Of a stretch of 64,000 nucleotides of DNA, positions 50,280 through 58,292 are shown piece after piece. Every line of letters begins with the position of its first letter. The first letter of the stretch is position 1. The position numbers were made by a program, and so were the translations under genes. The DNA is from Trebonia sp050013875 (GTDB lineage Bacteria; Actinomycetota; Actinomycetes; Streptosporangiales; Streptosporangiaceae): assembly GCA_050013875.1 (NCBI GenBank), contig JBEKEK010000010.1, positions 25,020 to 89,019 on the forward strand, given 5' to 3'. The notes under the pieces are model-generated. The model searched no databases. It saw nothing but the letters and a program-made list of their open reading frames with translations, and had not been told where the DNA came from.

Positions 50280-51166
50280 AACGCCGCCACCTCCGTAGCG
50301 GGCGTTTTGAGCAGTGCCTTCTTGTGCACCGCGCCCGGGCCGAGCAGCAGGTTCCCGGCCACGGCCCGCTTAAGGTAGATGTGCAGCTCGCTCTCCCAGG
50401 TGAAGCCCATGGCGCCGAAGAGCTGGGCGCCATTGGCATAGACGACCTGCTGGCACTCGCCCGCCGCGGCCTTGGCCATCAGCGCGGCCCGGTGCCGGCG
50501 CGGGTCGTCCTCCGCGATCGTCAGCGCGCTGAAGTAGGCGAGTACCCGCGCCCGTTCGATCGCCACGTACATGTCGGCCGCCTTGTGCTTGACCGCCTGG
50601 AAGGAACCGATCGGGACGCCGAACTGATGGCGCTGCTTCACGTGCGCCACCACCAGGTCGAGGATGCGGCGGCAGGCGCCCACGGTGGTCGCCGCCAGCC
50701 CCATCAGGGCCAGGTCGGGGACGCCGGGCACCAGGCCGGGGGGCGGGATACGGGCGGTCACCTGGGCCACGTGCAGCCGGAGGTCGAAGGTGCCGAGCCG
50801 CTGCGCGGCCAGCTCGGCGCCGGGCACGACGACGACGCCGCCGCCGGTCAGCAGGGCGACCTCGTCCGCCCGGTCGGCGTCGAGCACGAACCTCCCGGCG
50901 CCGTCGAACACGCCGGTCCCTGAGCCGTTGGGCAGTCTGCCCGCCAGCGGCGCGAACCAGGTGGCGGTCGCGAGGAACGGGGTGGGATCGGCGATGTAGC
51001 CGAGCTCGTCGAGCACGATCGCGAGTTCGACCGGCGGCGCCTCCAGCCAGCCGAGGCTGGTGTAAGTCGCCCAGAGGTCGTCGTCGGGCAGCGTCCGGGT
51101 CTTGGCCAGAGTCTCGCGGACCGTCTGCCGCAACAGCAACTGGTCCTCATCGAACTCGAACTCCAC
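50276..51166 (-). CDS. Acyl-CoA dehydrogenase, smaller partner
   Basis: 296 residues from GTG 51166, chosen because GGAGG lies 7 nt upstream. It begins EFEFDEDQLLLRQTVRETLA, then has a shortened middle domain and the helical end with QRHQFGVPIGSFQAVKHKAA and GAMGFTWESELHIYLKRA. The protein is shorter than the usual 380 residues and lacks the SEPGAGSD segment, as do the partner subunits in FadE heteromers. It overlaps the large-subunit gene by 4 nt, so a complex of the two is very likely (inference from families). Confidence 0.9.
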   Translation of the reverse strand: MEFEFDEDQLLLRQTVRETLAKTRTLPDDDLWATYTSLGWLEAPPVELAIVLDELGYIADPTPFLATATWFAPLAGRLPNGSGTGVFDGAGRFVLDADRADEVALLTGGGVVVVPGAELAAQRLGTFDLRLHVAQVTARIPPPGLVPGVPDLALMGLAATTVGACRRILDLVVAHVKQRHQFGVPIGSFQAVKHKAADMYVAIERARVLAYFSALTIAEDDPRRHRAALMAKAAAGECQQVVYANGAQLFGAMGFTWESELHIYLKRAVAGNLLLGPGAVHKKALLKTPATEVAAL

Positions 51167-51245
51167 GGGCAACCTCCGGCCGGGAACGCGCGCCGGCAGA
51201 TTCATCTGCCTTCGCAGCGGGAAGACCTTTCATGGCTCTGCTGAT

Positions 51246-51260
51246 GAGAATAACATTCTC
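51246..51260. promoter_or_regulatory. GAGAAT-N3-ATTCTC palindrome, copy 2
   Basis: GAGAAT-AAC-ATTCTC lies midway in the 147-nt gap between the divergent acyl-CoA dehydrogenase and hydrolase operons. It covers TATTCT on the minus strand and TAACAT on the plus strand, both plausible -10 boxes. A single repressor could thus control both operons. Confidence 0.7.
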
Positions 51261-51313
51261 CCTAGATGTAAGTCATGGTCTCCCGACCTCGGGGATCCGC
51301 AAAGGAGCGTCAG

Positions 51314-52303
51314 ATGGCACGGATGGATCTTCGGCTGCGGGCCTGGGGTGCGGTAACGCGACGCCAGTCATCGGTGGCGACGCGGAGCGAGGCCGACATC
51401 ATCGCGATGCAGAGCCGCAAAATCCCGGAGGGCGGTCTAGTGGGCCGGATCCTCGGCAAGGCGGTGCCGGGGACGGTGGTCGGCGACCGGTCCATCCCCG
51501 GCCCGGGCGGCGACCTTCCGGTGCGCGTCTACGCCCCGGTGCGTGCTGGGGCCGGCCCCACCGCCGTTTCCGGCCCGCGGCCGCTTGTCGTCTACTTTCA
51601 CGGCGGCGGGTTCGTCTTCGGCGGCGGCTTGCGGATGGGGGACTGGCTCTGCAGCCACGTCGCCGTGAACGTCGGCGCCGTCGTGGTGGCGGTGGACTAC
51701 CGGCTCGCGCCCACGCACCGGTTCCCGGCCGCCGTCGAGGACTCCTACGCCGCGCTGGTCTGGGCGGCTAAGAACGCCTCCGAGCTTGACGCGGAGGGGC
51801 CGGTCGGCGTGATGGGGGAGAGCGCCGGCGGCAACCTCGCCGCGGTGATCGCCCTGCTCGCCAGGGACCGGGGCGGACCCGCCATCGGCCACCAGGCGCT
51901 GATCTACCCGGCCACCAACATGACCGCGCACAAGCAGTCGGCCGCGACGCCCGAGCTGCCGTTCCTCTCGCCGGCCGAGATGACCGCCTACCGGTCGATG
52001 TACCTCGGGCCCGACGGCGATCCCACCGACCCGAGGGCGTCGCCGCTGCTGGCCGCGGACCACAGCAAGCTGCCGCCCGCGCTGGTCCAGGTGGCCGAGC
52101 ACGACCCGATCCGGGCCGAGGGGATCAGCTACGCCGCCGCCCTGCGCGCGGCCGGGGTGCCGGTGCGGCTGACCGAGTACGTCGGCATGCCGCACGGCTT
52201 CCTCAACTTCCCCGGCCTCAGCCGCAGCGCTCCGCAGGCGCTGGCGGAACTGTGCGCCGAGCAGACGCTCGCACTGGTCGCGCCGCAGGAGCCCGCGGCA
52301 TGA
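51314..52303 (+). CDS. Alpha/beta hydrolase, HSL-type esterase
   Basis: 329 residues from ATG 51314 with AAAGGAG 7 nt upstream; the frame opens at 51275. Oxyanion motif VYFHGGGFVFGGG, nucleophile GESAGG, acid Asp in VAEHDPIRAEG, and His in GMPHGF. This is the hormone-sensitive-lipase family (acyl-ester or lactone hydrolysis, cytoplasmic; no signal peptide). It is divergent from the acyl-CoA operon across the shared palindrome, and its stop overlaps the following CocE-type gene (ATGA). It probably liberates an acid that the CoA pathway then degrades. Confidence 0.93.
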   Translation: MARMDLRLRAWGAVTRRQSSVATRSEADIIAMQSRKIPEGGLVGRILGKAVPGTVVGDRSIPGPGGDLPVRVYAPVRAGAGPTAVSGPRPLVVYFHGGGFVFGGGLRMGDWLCSHVAVNVGAVVVAVDYRLAPTHRFPAAVEDSYAALVWAAKNASELDAEGPVGVMGESAGGNLAAVIALLARDRGGPAIGHQALIYPATNMTAHKQSAATPELPFLSPAEMTAYRSMYLGPDGDPTDPRASPLLAADHSKLPPALVQVAEHDPIRAEGISYAAALRAAGVPVRLTEYVGMPHGFLNFPGLSRSAPQALAELCAEQTLALVAPQEPAA

Positions 52304-53928
52304 AGCTCCGCGATATAAAGCCGATGAGCCGGCTAATGGAGCGGCAGATGCGGCTGGATCCGCCGCTGACCAGGGACCTGGTCGTCGAGCGGGCGTTGCC
52401 GGTGCCGATGCCGGACGGGGTGATTCTGCTCGCCGACCGGTGGGCACCGCGGGTGGGCGGCGACTCGCTCCCGGTCGCGCTGATCCGCAGCCCCTATGGC
52501 CGGGGCGCGCTGTTCAGCGCGGGCATGATCAGGCCGCTGGCCGAGCGCGGGTTCCAGGTGATCTTGCAGAGCGCCCGGGGAACGTTCGGCTCGGGCGGGA
52601 AGTTCGAGCCGATGCGCAACGAGCGCGAGGATGGCCTGGCCACCCTGGACTGGGTGGTGAAGCAGCCCTGGTTCGGCGACTCGATCGTGCTGGTCGGCCC
52701 GAGCTACATGGGCTACGTCCAGTGGGCGGTCGCGGACCGGCTGCCGCCCGAGGTCAAGGCGATGATCCCGCAGATAACCGAGTCGGGGCTCACCCTCGAC
52801 TTCCTCCGCCCGGACGCGTTCTCGCTGGAAACGCCGTTCGGCTGGGGCGTCATGGTCGACGGGCAGGAGCGCCGCGGCGCGATGCTCCGCCGGCTGACCA
52901 GGATCAAGAAGAACGAGCAGGCCATGCGCACGCTACCGCTCGGGCAGGCGGACGTCGCCGCGCTCGGCCACCACACCCAGTACACGCAGGACATCCTCGA
53001 CCACGACGCCGACGACCCGTACTGGGCGCCGGCCGACCACCGGGACCGGGTGGCGGAGGTGACCGTGCCGGTCAGCTCGATCGGCGGCTGGTACGACATT
53101 TTCCTGCCCCGGCAGCTCCGCGACTTCATGATCTTGCAGGAGGCGGGGCGGACGGCGCGGCTGACGGTCGGGCCGTGGACTCACCTGTCGATGGACGGCG
53201 CGATGATGCGTGAGGCCATCGAGTTCGGGCTGGCCTGCGCGCGCGGCGAGGAGCTGCCGCCGCGGCAGCCGGTGCGGCTGTACGTGATGGGGGAGAACCG
53301 CTGGCGCGAGTTCGAGTCCTGGCCGCCGCCTGGCTACTCGCCACGGCCGTTCTACCTGGGGGCGGGCGGCACGCTCGGCCAAGAGCCGCCCGGCCAGAGC
53401 GCACCCGACGCCTACCGGTACGACCCGGCCGACCCGACCCCCGCGGTCGGCGGCGTGCGCATGGTCTTCCGCGGCGCCGGCCGGGTAGCGAACGCCAAGC
53501 TCGAGGCCCGGCCGGACGTGCTCACCTACACCAGCGTGCCGCTTGAGGCCGACGTCGAGGTGATTGGCGAGGTCAGCGCGCAGGTCTGGTTCCAGTCCAG
53601 CCTGGCGCAGGCCGACGTCTTCGTGCGGCTCTGCGACGTCGATCCCGCGGGCAAGTCGTGGAACGTCTGCGACGGGCTCACCAGCGTCTCCGGTGCTGAC
53701 GAGCTCGCCAGCGTGACCGTCGCGCTATGGCCCACCGCCCACCGGTTCAAGCGCGGCCACCGCATCCGGGTGCAGGTCTCAAGCGGCGCCTTCCCCCGGT
53801 ATGGGCGGAACCCCGGCAGCGGCGAGCCCCGCGCCACCGCCACCCGCCTGCTGGCCGCCACCCAATCCGTCCACCACGACGCGGAACACCCGTCGGCGAT
53901 CACCCTCCCGGTCGGCACCACGCGGTAA
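52300..53928 (+). CDS. CocE/NonD-family hydrolase
   Basis: 542 residues from ATG 52300, overlapping the esterase stop. N-terminal alpha/beta hydrolase with PMPDGVILLADRWAPR and the nucleophile elbow GPSYMG; GRGALFSAGM and a helical cap follow. The C-terminal jelly-roll (from about 380, ARPDVLTYTSVPLEADVEVI) is the X-Pro dipeptidyl-peptidase C-terminal domain. Family members hydrolyse esters such as cocaine or alpha-amino-ester substrates. Two ester hydrolases in tandem with the acyl-CoA genes suggest use of an ester as carbon source. Confidence 0.92.
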   Translation: MKLRDIKPMSRLMERQMRLDPPLTRDLVVERALPVPMPDGVILLADRWAPRVGGDSLPVALIRSPYGRGALFSAGMIRPLAERGFQVILQSARGTFGSGGKFEPMRNEREDGLATLDWVVKQPWFGDSIVLVGPSYMGYVQWAVADRLPPEVKAMIPQITESGLTLDFLRPDAFSLETPFGWGVMVDGQERRGAMLRRLTRIKKNEQAMRTLPLGQADVAALGHHTQYTQDILDHDADDPYWAPADHRDRVAEVTVPVSSIGGWYDIFLPRQLRDFMILQEAGRTARLTVGPWTHLSMDGAMMREAIEFGLACARGEELPPRQPVRLYVMGENRWREFESWPPPGYSPRPFYLGAGGTLGQEPPGQSAPDAYRYDPADPTPAVGGVRMVFRGAGRVANAKLEARPDVLTYTSVPLEADVEVIGEVSAQVWFQSSLAQADVFVRLCDVDPAGKSWNVCDGLTSVSGADELASVTVALWPTAHRFKRGHRIRVQVSSGAFPRYGRNPGSGEPRATATRLLAATQSVHHDAEHPSAITLPVGTTR

Positions 53929-54007
53929 GGATGAAGGCGTGCCGTTTCAGCCCGGCCAGGGCCGGCTCGCGGCGGCGACGGGACGCGCTGCGCGCTAATC
54001 TGTTGCC

Positions 54008-54757
54008 ATGCCCGGCGACGCCCGGAGCGATCCGGTTTCCGAGATGACGGCCGCTGACGCGCGGTTCGCCGCCGCGCTGATGGAGCGGCGCCGGCGCGAA
54101 TACGCCCGCTATTCGCCCGTGTTCTGGCGTCCCGCCGAGGGGGTAGCCGGACTGCACGAGCGTTATTTGCGCGCCAGGATCAGCGCGGAGACGACCGTGG
54201 CATTGCGGACGCCGCGCGGCTTCATCATCAGCGAGCGCCGCCGGTCGGAGGGTCTCGTCGATGACTTCGCCATCGAGCCGCCGGGGACGTGGGACTCCGA
54301 TGGCGCCACCCTGCTGCGGGCCGCCGCGGAACGGCTAGCCGCCGATCACGCGGTCACCACCGTCCGGGTGGTGACGGCCCATGCTGACCGGCCGAAGGCC
54401 AGCATGCTCGCCAGCCTTTCGCTCACCCTTGCCGAGCAGTGGTGGGTCCGCGAGTTGCGCCCCACCGGGCAGGCGGCAGCCCCCGGCCGGATCAGCGGGC
54501 CGGGCTTCCGCGGATTCCTCGGTCCGGCACCGGGGGTCTACGATCCCGGCGGCCCGGTGTTCCAGAACGACCCCGCCGGAGAGGACACGGACTTTGCTGC
54601 CATCGAGCGAGGGGCGGCCGCGCACGGTGCCGTGCTCGCCGTGATCGCCGCGGTCCCCGACCAAGCCCGCGCCGGTGAATTCCGCCAGCGGGATTGGTCG
54701 GTCGCTTCCGACTGGTACGTGGGCACCCCGGCCGCCGGTGTCAGGCCAGGGAACTGA
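54008..54757 (+). CDS. GNAT-like protein of uncertain function
   Basis: 249 residues from ATG 54008. TAATCT (53996-54001) lies exactly 6 nt upstream, fitting a leaderless start. It reads DDFAIEPPGTWDSDGATLLRAAAERLAADH, taken here in parts, which resembles the beta4-alpha3 acetyl-CoA site of GNAT proteins, although the canonical Q/R-x2-G-x-G/A is lost. A second half (about 150-249) carries a less clear repeat of the fold. No close family is recognised. The end overlaps the convergent aldo-keto reductase by 17 nt. Confidence 0.7.
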   Translation: MPGDARSDPVSEMTAADARFAAALMERRRREYARYSPVFWRPAEGVAGLHERYLRARISAETTVALRTPRGFIISERRRSEGLVDDFAIEPPGTWDSDGATLLRAAAERLAADHAVTTVRVVTAHADRPKASMLASLSLTLAEQWWVRELRPTGQAAAPGRISGPGFRGFLGPAPGVYDPGGPVFQNDPAGEDTDFAAIERGAAAHGAVLAVIAAVPDQARAGEFRQRDWSVASDWYVGTPAAGVRPGN

Positions 54758-55634
54758 GGAGAGCTAGTTCCACGTCGGTGAGGCGCAGCGCGCCGGCGGC
54801 CACGTTCTCGTCCAGGTGCGCGGGGCTTCCGGTTCCGGGGATTGCCAGCACATGGTTGCCCCGCGCCAGGGTCCAGGCCAGCCGGACCTGCGCGGGCGTC
54901 GCGTGGTGGGCGCGGGCGACGGCCAGGACCGACTCAAGCTCGCGGGGCCGCCTGCCGCCCTCCCGCCCCTCGCCGGCGATCGCGAAGAACGGGACGAACG
55001 CGATCCGGCGCTCCGCGCAGGCCCTGAGCACGTCGTCGGCCTCCGGGCGCCGTGAGTCGATGCTGTACCGGTTCTGCACGGCGGCGACCGGGGCAATCGC
55101 CAGCGCCTCGTCGATCTGCTCTACGGTCACGTTGGACAGGCCAAGGTGGCGGACCAGCCCGGCGTCGCGCAGCGCGGCCAGCGCGGCGAAATGCTCACCG
55201 ACCGGCTTGCTGACCGACAGCGTCCGCAGGTTCACCAGGTCGAGGTGATCGCGGCCGAGCTGGCGCAGGTTCTCCTCGACCTGGCCGCGCAGTTCGTCCG
55301 GCCGCGCCATTCCCTGCATCTTGCCCTGCGGGTCCCGCGTGGGGCCCACCTTGGTGGCGATCAGCAAGCCGTCGGGGTAGGGGGCGAGCGCCGCGTTGAT
55401 CAGCTCATTGGCCGAACGCAGCGGCGAGAAGTAGAACGCGGCGGTGTCGATGTGATTGACCCCGTGCTCAACGGCGCGGCGCAGTACGGCGACGGACCGC
55501 CCGCGGTCGCTTGGCGGGCCTTCTCCGGAAGGGTCACCGGTCAGCCGCATCGCACCGAAGCCAAGACGGTTGACAACTAGGTCTCCCAGCTGCCAGGTGC
55601 CAGCGGCACCCGCGGTGAGCAAGGGTGCACTCAT
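54741..55634 (-). CDS. Aldo/keto reductase
   Basis: 297 residues. TIM-barrel AKR signature: FGAMRLTGDPSGEG, VNHIDTAAFYFSP (catalytic Asp and Tyr), IATKVGPT (Lys), then DLVNLRTL. In this subfamily the usual catalytic His is replaced by Asn, as seen here. Later the C-terminal NADPH site IPGTGSPAHLDENVAA is present. The family reduces aldehydes and ketones with NADPH. TAGCCT lies 6 nt before the ATG (revcomp of 55641-55646), so the mRNA is probably leaderless. Confidence 0.92.
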   Translation of the reverse strand: MSAPLLTAGAAGTWQLGDLVVNRLGFGAMRLTGDPSGEGPPSDRGRSVAVLRRAVEHGVNHIDTAAFYFSPLRSANELINAALAPYPDGLLIATKVGPTRDPQGKMQGMARPDELRGQVEENLRQLGRDHLDLVNLRTLSVSKPVGEHFAALAALRDAGLVRHLGLSNVTVEQIDEALAIAPVAAVQNRYSIDSRRPEADDVLRACAERRIAFVPFFAIAGEGREGGRRPRELESVLAVARAHHATPAQVRLAWTLARGNHVLAIPGTGSPAHLDENVAAGALRLTDVELALLSSLA

Positions 55635-55748
55635 CGGTACAGGCTATCCAGCGCAGCGCGAGCGATCCACTACTCACGCGCGCCGGCCCGGGAAGTCGCG
55701 CATCGTGCGCATCGACCTCGCCCGGGCCGTGCGGCGGGCGGCGGTCCG

Positions 55749-56552
55749 CTAGTGACAGTGGCCAGATCCTGACCCCGCCGCGGCGGTGCCGAGGTCATCG
55801 GAGCGTCCGGCCGCCAGTCGCGGCCACTGGGCGATGGGGCGTCCGTCGATCCGCGTCGTGTGGCCGTCCACTGGCCATGGCCGCGGCCAGCCGGCCGGTG
55901 AGTCTTCCCACGCCTCCTGGCGTCCGTAGACGGTGAGCTCCATGAGCGCGTAGCTGTTGTCCATCGCCTCGACACCGCGGCCGGTCGTCCAGTAGGTCTC
56001 GAAGACCCGGTCGCCGTCCCTGGCATAGCACACCAGGTGGAAGAGGCCGGCTTGACGGCCGGTCAGGAGCGTGCCGACGGAAGCCTGGGCCGAATACCAC
56101 GGCATGTCCCAGCCCATGAAGTCGCGGTAGCGGAGGCTCTCTTGGTAGGGGCCCTGGCAGAACGCCGCGAAGGTGATGTCCCGGGAATGCAGGTAGGACA
56201 GCTCAGTGACCTGGGCGGTGACCCACGTGCAGCCTTCGCACTGGTCGGCGGCGGGGTGGTCAAGCCACCACATGAAGTAGTACGCGATGAGCTGCTTGCG
56301 CCCCTCGAACGCGTCGAGCAGGGTGAGCGAGCCGCTCGGCCCGATCAGGGGAGTGGCCGGGTCGACCTCCACCATCGGCAGTCTCCGGCGGGCCGCCGCG
56401 ATCGCATCACCCTCGTGGGTGTGCGCCTTCTCCCGGATCCGCAGCCGGTCCAGTTCGGCCTGGAAGGTGGCCCGGTCGACGGCCGGCGGGAGGTCCGGTG
56501 CGGCGGTGCTGCCTTCTCGCGCCCGGCCGAGGCGTGCTGATTCTTCGTTCAT
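55749..56552 (-). CDS. DUF899/thioredoxin-like protein
   Basis: 267 residues from the ATG at 56552 with GAGGAGAGG upstream; the frame opens to 56645. It reads RKQLIAYYFMWWLDHPAADQ then CEGCTWVTAQV, with a CxxC motif in the thioredoxin-fold position of DUF899 proteins. GWDMPWYSA and VFETYWTTGRGVEA are other family segments. The role is likely redox or small-thiol-related; exact reaction unknown. It is the last gene of an SRPBCC-ArsR-DUF899 operon (ATGA overlap with ArsR). Confidence 0.82.
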   Translation of the reverse strand: MNEESARLGRAREGSTAAPDLPPAVDRATFQAELDRLRIREKAHTHEGDAIAAARRRLPMVEVDPATPLIGPSGSLTLLDAFEGRKQLIAYYFMWWLDHPAADQCEGCTWVTAQVTELSYLHSRDITFAAFCQGPYQESLRYRDFMGWDMPWYSAQASVGTLLTGRQAGLFHLVCYARDGDRVFETYWTTGRGVEAMDNSYALMELTVYGRQEAWEDSPAGWPRPWPVDGHTTRIDGRPIAQWPRLAAGRSDDLGTAAAGSGSGHCH

Positions 56553-56917
56553 GACGGTTCCTCTCCTCGTTGCTTCGTGTGCTCCCGGTTTTCCGCGTGC
56601 GCTGTTTCGGCCAGCCGTTTGATCACGTTGAGTCTCCGGTCCCATTGGGCGGCCAGCTCAGCCATCGCCCTGGTGGCCTGGTCGAGACGGTCGGCCACCA
56701 CCTCGTAGAGGACTTCCCTGCCCTGCTTGCGCCGACTGACCAGCCCGGCCTCCTCCAGCACGACCAGGTGCTTGGAGACGGCCTGGCGGGAGAAAGGCAC
56801 GCGTCCGGACAGCCAACTGGCGCTCACCGCGCCGTTGCTGACCAGAAGGTCAAGGACCCGGCGGCGAGACGGGTCGGCGATGGCCGACCAGAGCTCGTCA
56901 TCGGCCTGCGTTGTCAT
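56549..56917 (-). CDS. ArsR-family winged-helix regulator
   Basis: 122 residues from the ATG at 56917; the frame opens to 57031. Winged helix: AIADPSRRRVLDLLVSNGAV, FSRQAVSKHLVVLEEAGLVS, RRKQGREVLYEVV. No metal-binding Cys pair is present, so a non-metal ligand or the neighbouring SRPBCC protein may provide the signal. The start lies within the SRPBCC gene (20-nt overlap), and the stop overlaps DUF899. The protein probably binds the direct-repeat sites at 57400-57451. Confidence 0.9.
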   Translation of the reverse strand: MTTQADDELWSAIADPSRRRVLDLLVSNGAVSASWLSGRVPFSRQAVSKHLVVLEEAGLVSRRKQGREVLYEVVADRLDQATRAMAELAAQWDRRLNVIKRLAETAHAENREHTKQRGEEPS

Positions 56918-57359
56918 CCCGATCGGCTTTCCCGACCAGTGTGGCGAGGCGGTCAAGGAACGTGGGCCAGCCGCTCCGGTGGTCGTCGGCATAGCGCTGC
57001 TTCTCCGCGTCGGGCCAGGGCAGCAGCTCATGTCCGCTTTCGACCACCCGAAGACGGGTCCGCTCGCCGCCCTCGGGCGTCAGCGTGAACTCGACCAGCA
57101 TCGAATTGCCGGCCACGGCCTCCTCCCCGCGTGGGTAGTTCCATCGGAACGCGAAGCGGGTCGGCGGGTCAACCACCTCCACGGCGACCGGGCCGCCCTG
57201 CTCCCCGAACTCCATGAACCCATGGGCGCCCGGCTCGACTACGAGATCCACCCGGTCGGCGAACCACTGGGTTATCTGATCGGGCTCGGTGATGGTGCGC
57301 CACACCACCTCCACCGGCGCCTCGATCAGAACCTCCCGGTCGATCGTGAGTCCTGGCAT
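56898..57359 (-). CDS. SRPBCC (AHSA1-type) protein
   Basis: 153 residues with the START/Bet v1-like fold: IDREVLIEAPVEVVWRTITE, then PDQITQWFADRV, VEVVDPPTRFAFRWNYP, ending GWPTFLDRLATLVGKA. Such proteins bind hydrophobic ligands and often partner with ArsR regulators; elsewhere in this window the two are fused (32407). Here they are separate but overlap by 20 nt, so the pair may work as a ligand sensor. It is the first gene of its operon. Confidence 0.9.
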   Translation of the reverse strand: MPGLTIDREVLIEAPVEVVWRTITEPDQITQWFADRVDLVVEPGAHGFMEFGEQGGPVAVEVVDPPTRFAFRWNYPRGEEAVAGNSMLVEFTLTPEGGERTRLRVVESGHELLPWPDAEKQRYADDHRSGWPTFLDRLATLVGKADRDDNAGR

Positions 57360-57399
57360 CAGAATCCGCCCCTCTCGAGCTGCTTGCTATCGCTCTATC

Positions 57400-57451
57400 T
57401 GCAACCGAAGGTAGCAGGTCGAGATCCAACGTGCAACCGTTGATTGCAGGT
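57400..57451. promoter_or_regulatory. Direct repeats in the SRPBCC-ArsR promoter
   Basis: TGCAACCG-N4-TAGCAGGT (57400-57419) and TGCAACCG-N4-TTGCAGGT (57432-57451) are 32 bp apart, about three helical turns. The element lies 41-92 nt upstream of the SRPBCC start and is a good candidate for cooperative ArsR binding. It also lies 8 nt beyond the VapC stop and thus does not belong to that operon's promoter. Confidence 0.6.
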
Positions 57452-57475
57452 TGGCTACTCTCGCCGACTCGGGCC

Positions 57476-57943
57476 CTAGAGGCGGATCAAGCTCACGTAC
57501 CGCTCAAAGCGGGCGAAGTCCGCGAGGTTCATGGTGACGACGGTGCCGACGCCGTAAACGAGCATCGTCGCGACCAGGTTCGCGTCGTGGACCTGCTTGC
57601 CGCGGCATTCAATATCGGCCAGCAACCCGAGGAGCCGGTCGCTGACCTTGGAGTCCTCGGCGAGCAGGCTGGTCCGCGCGCGGATGGCGCGTACGTTTCC
57701 GAGCGCATCGGGCAGGCTCATGCCCAGGCCGTTCTGTTCGGCGGACCGCGTCGCCACCACGAGATACTCACGCAGGACCTGGCCGCTCGTGCACAGGTCG
57801 GTGTGCCCGGCTGCCCACTCATTGACGACCTTCAGCGCAGCGCGATGCTCCGCCCTGCCCTCGTCGGTCGCCGCCAGGAGCACATTGGTGTCGAGCATTA
57901 CCCGGTCGGGAACAGCGACTAGGTCAGCGACCCTCGTCGCCAT
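57476..57943 (-). CDS. vapC: PIN-domain toxin (VapC family)
   Basis: 155 residues. Acidic PIN residues: Asp18 in MLDTNVLLAA, Glu in REYLVVATR, Asp in VHDANLVATMLVYGV and Asp in NLADFARF. VapC toxins are Mg-dependent RNases that cut tRNA or rRNA; the antitoxin gene overlaps by 20 nt upstream. The protein reads complete and the active-site acids are kept, so the module looks active. Confidence 0.9.
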   Translation of the reverse strand: MATRVADLVAVPDRVMLDTNVLLAATDEGRAEHRAALKVVNEWAAGHTDLCTSGQVLREYLVVATRSAEQNGLGMSLPDALGNVRAIRARTSLLAEDSKVSDRLLGLLADIECRGKQVHDANLVATMLVYGVGTVVTMNLADFARFERYVSLIRL

Positions 57944-58292
57944 AGATCTCCTCCCGCGACCATGAGGAGCTCGCGGCGGTGCGCACCGTGGTGAGGCGGA
58001 TCGGCGGTAGCGCCGCCGGCTCGGGACCGTTCTCGGCCGTGTTCAGGATGGCGCGCAGCTCCTGCTCAAGGGAGCGTCCGTGCCGCTTGGCTCGTTCCCG
58101 CAAGATCCTGACGAGCCCCTCCGTGTCATCCATGATCACCTCCGTGCCGGGCTGGCTCCACATAATGTCGGGCCTGACCACGACCGCGATCGGGCTCCCG
58201 TAGCGGGTGATCGTGATCTCCTCGCCCTGGGCGACCCGCGTCAGTACTTCGGGGAGCGCCGCCCGTGCCTCGCTGACCGTCATGACTGCCAT
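57924..58292 (-). CDS. vapB: Antitoxin with Phd/YefM-like and ribbon-helix-helix (FitA/VapB-like) parts
   Basis: 122 residues from the ATG at 58292 (58283 is also in frame). Residues 1-45 look like Phd/YefM (VSEARAALPEVLTRVAQGEE, then ITRYGSPIAVVVRPD). Residues about 52-88 look like a FitA/VapB ribbon-helix-helix (GLVRILRERAKRHGRSLEQE). The C-terminal tail WSREEIYGDEGR is typical of VapB toxin-binding ends. Two DNA-binding antitoxin types in one chain are unusual. TACGAT lies 6 nt before the ATG, suggesting leaderless mRNA. Confidence 0.82.
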   Translation of the reverse strand: MAVMTVSEARAALPEVLTRVAQGEEITITRYGSPIAVVVRPDIMWSQPGTEVIMDDTEGLVRILRERAKRHGRSLEQELRAILNTAENGPEPAALPPIRLTTVRTAASSSWSREEIYGDEGR

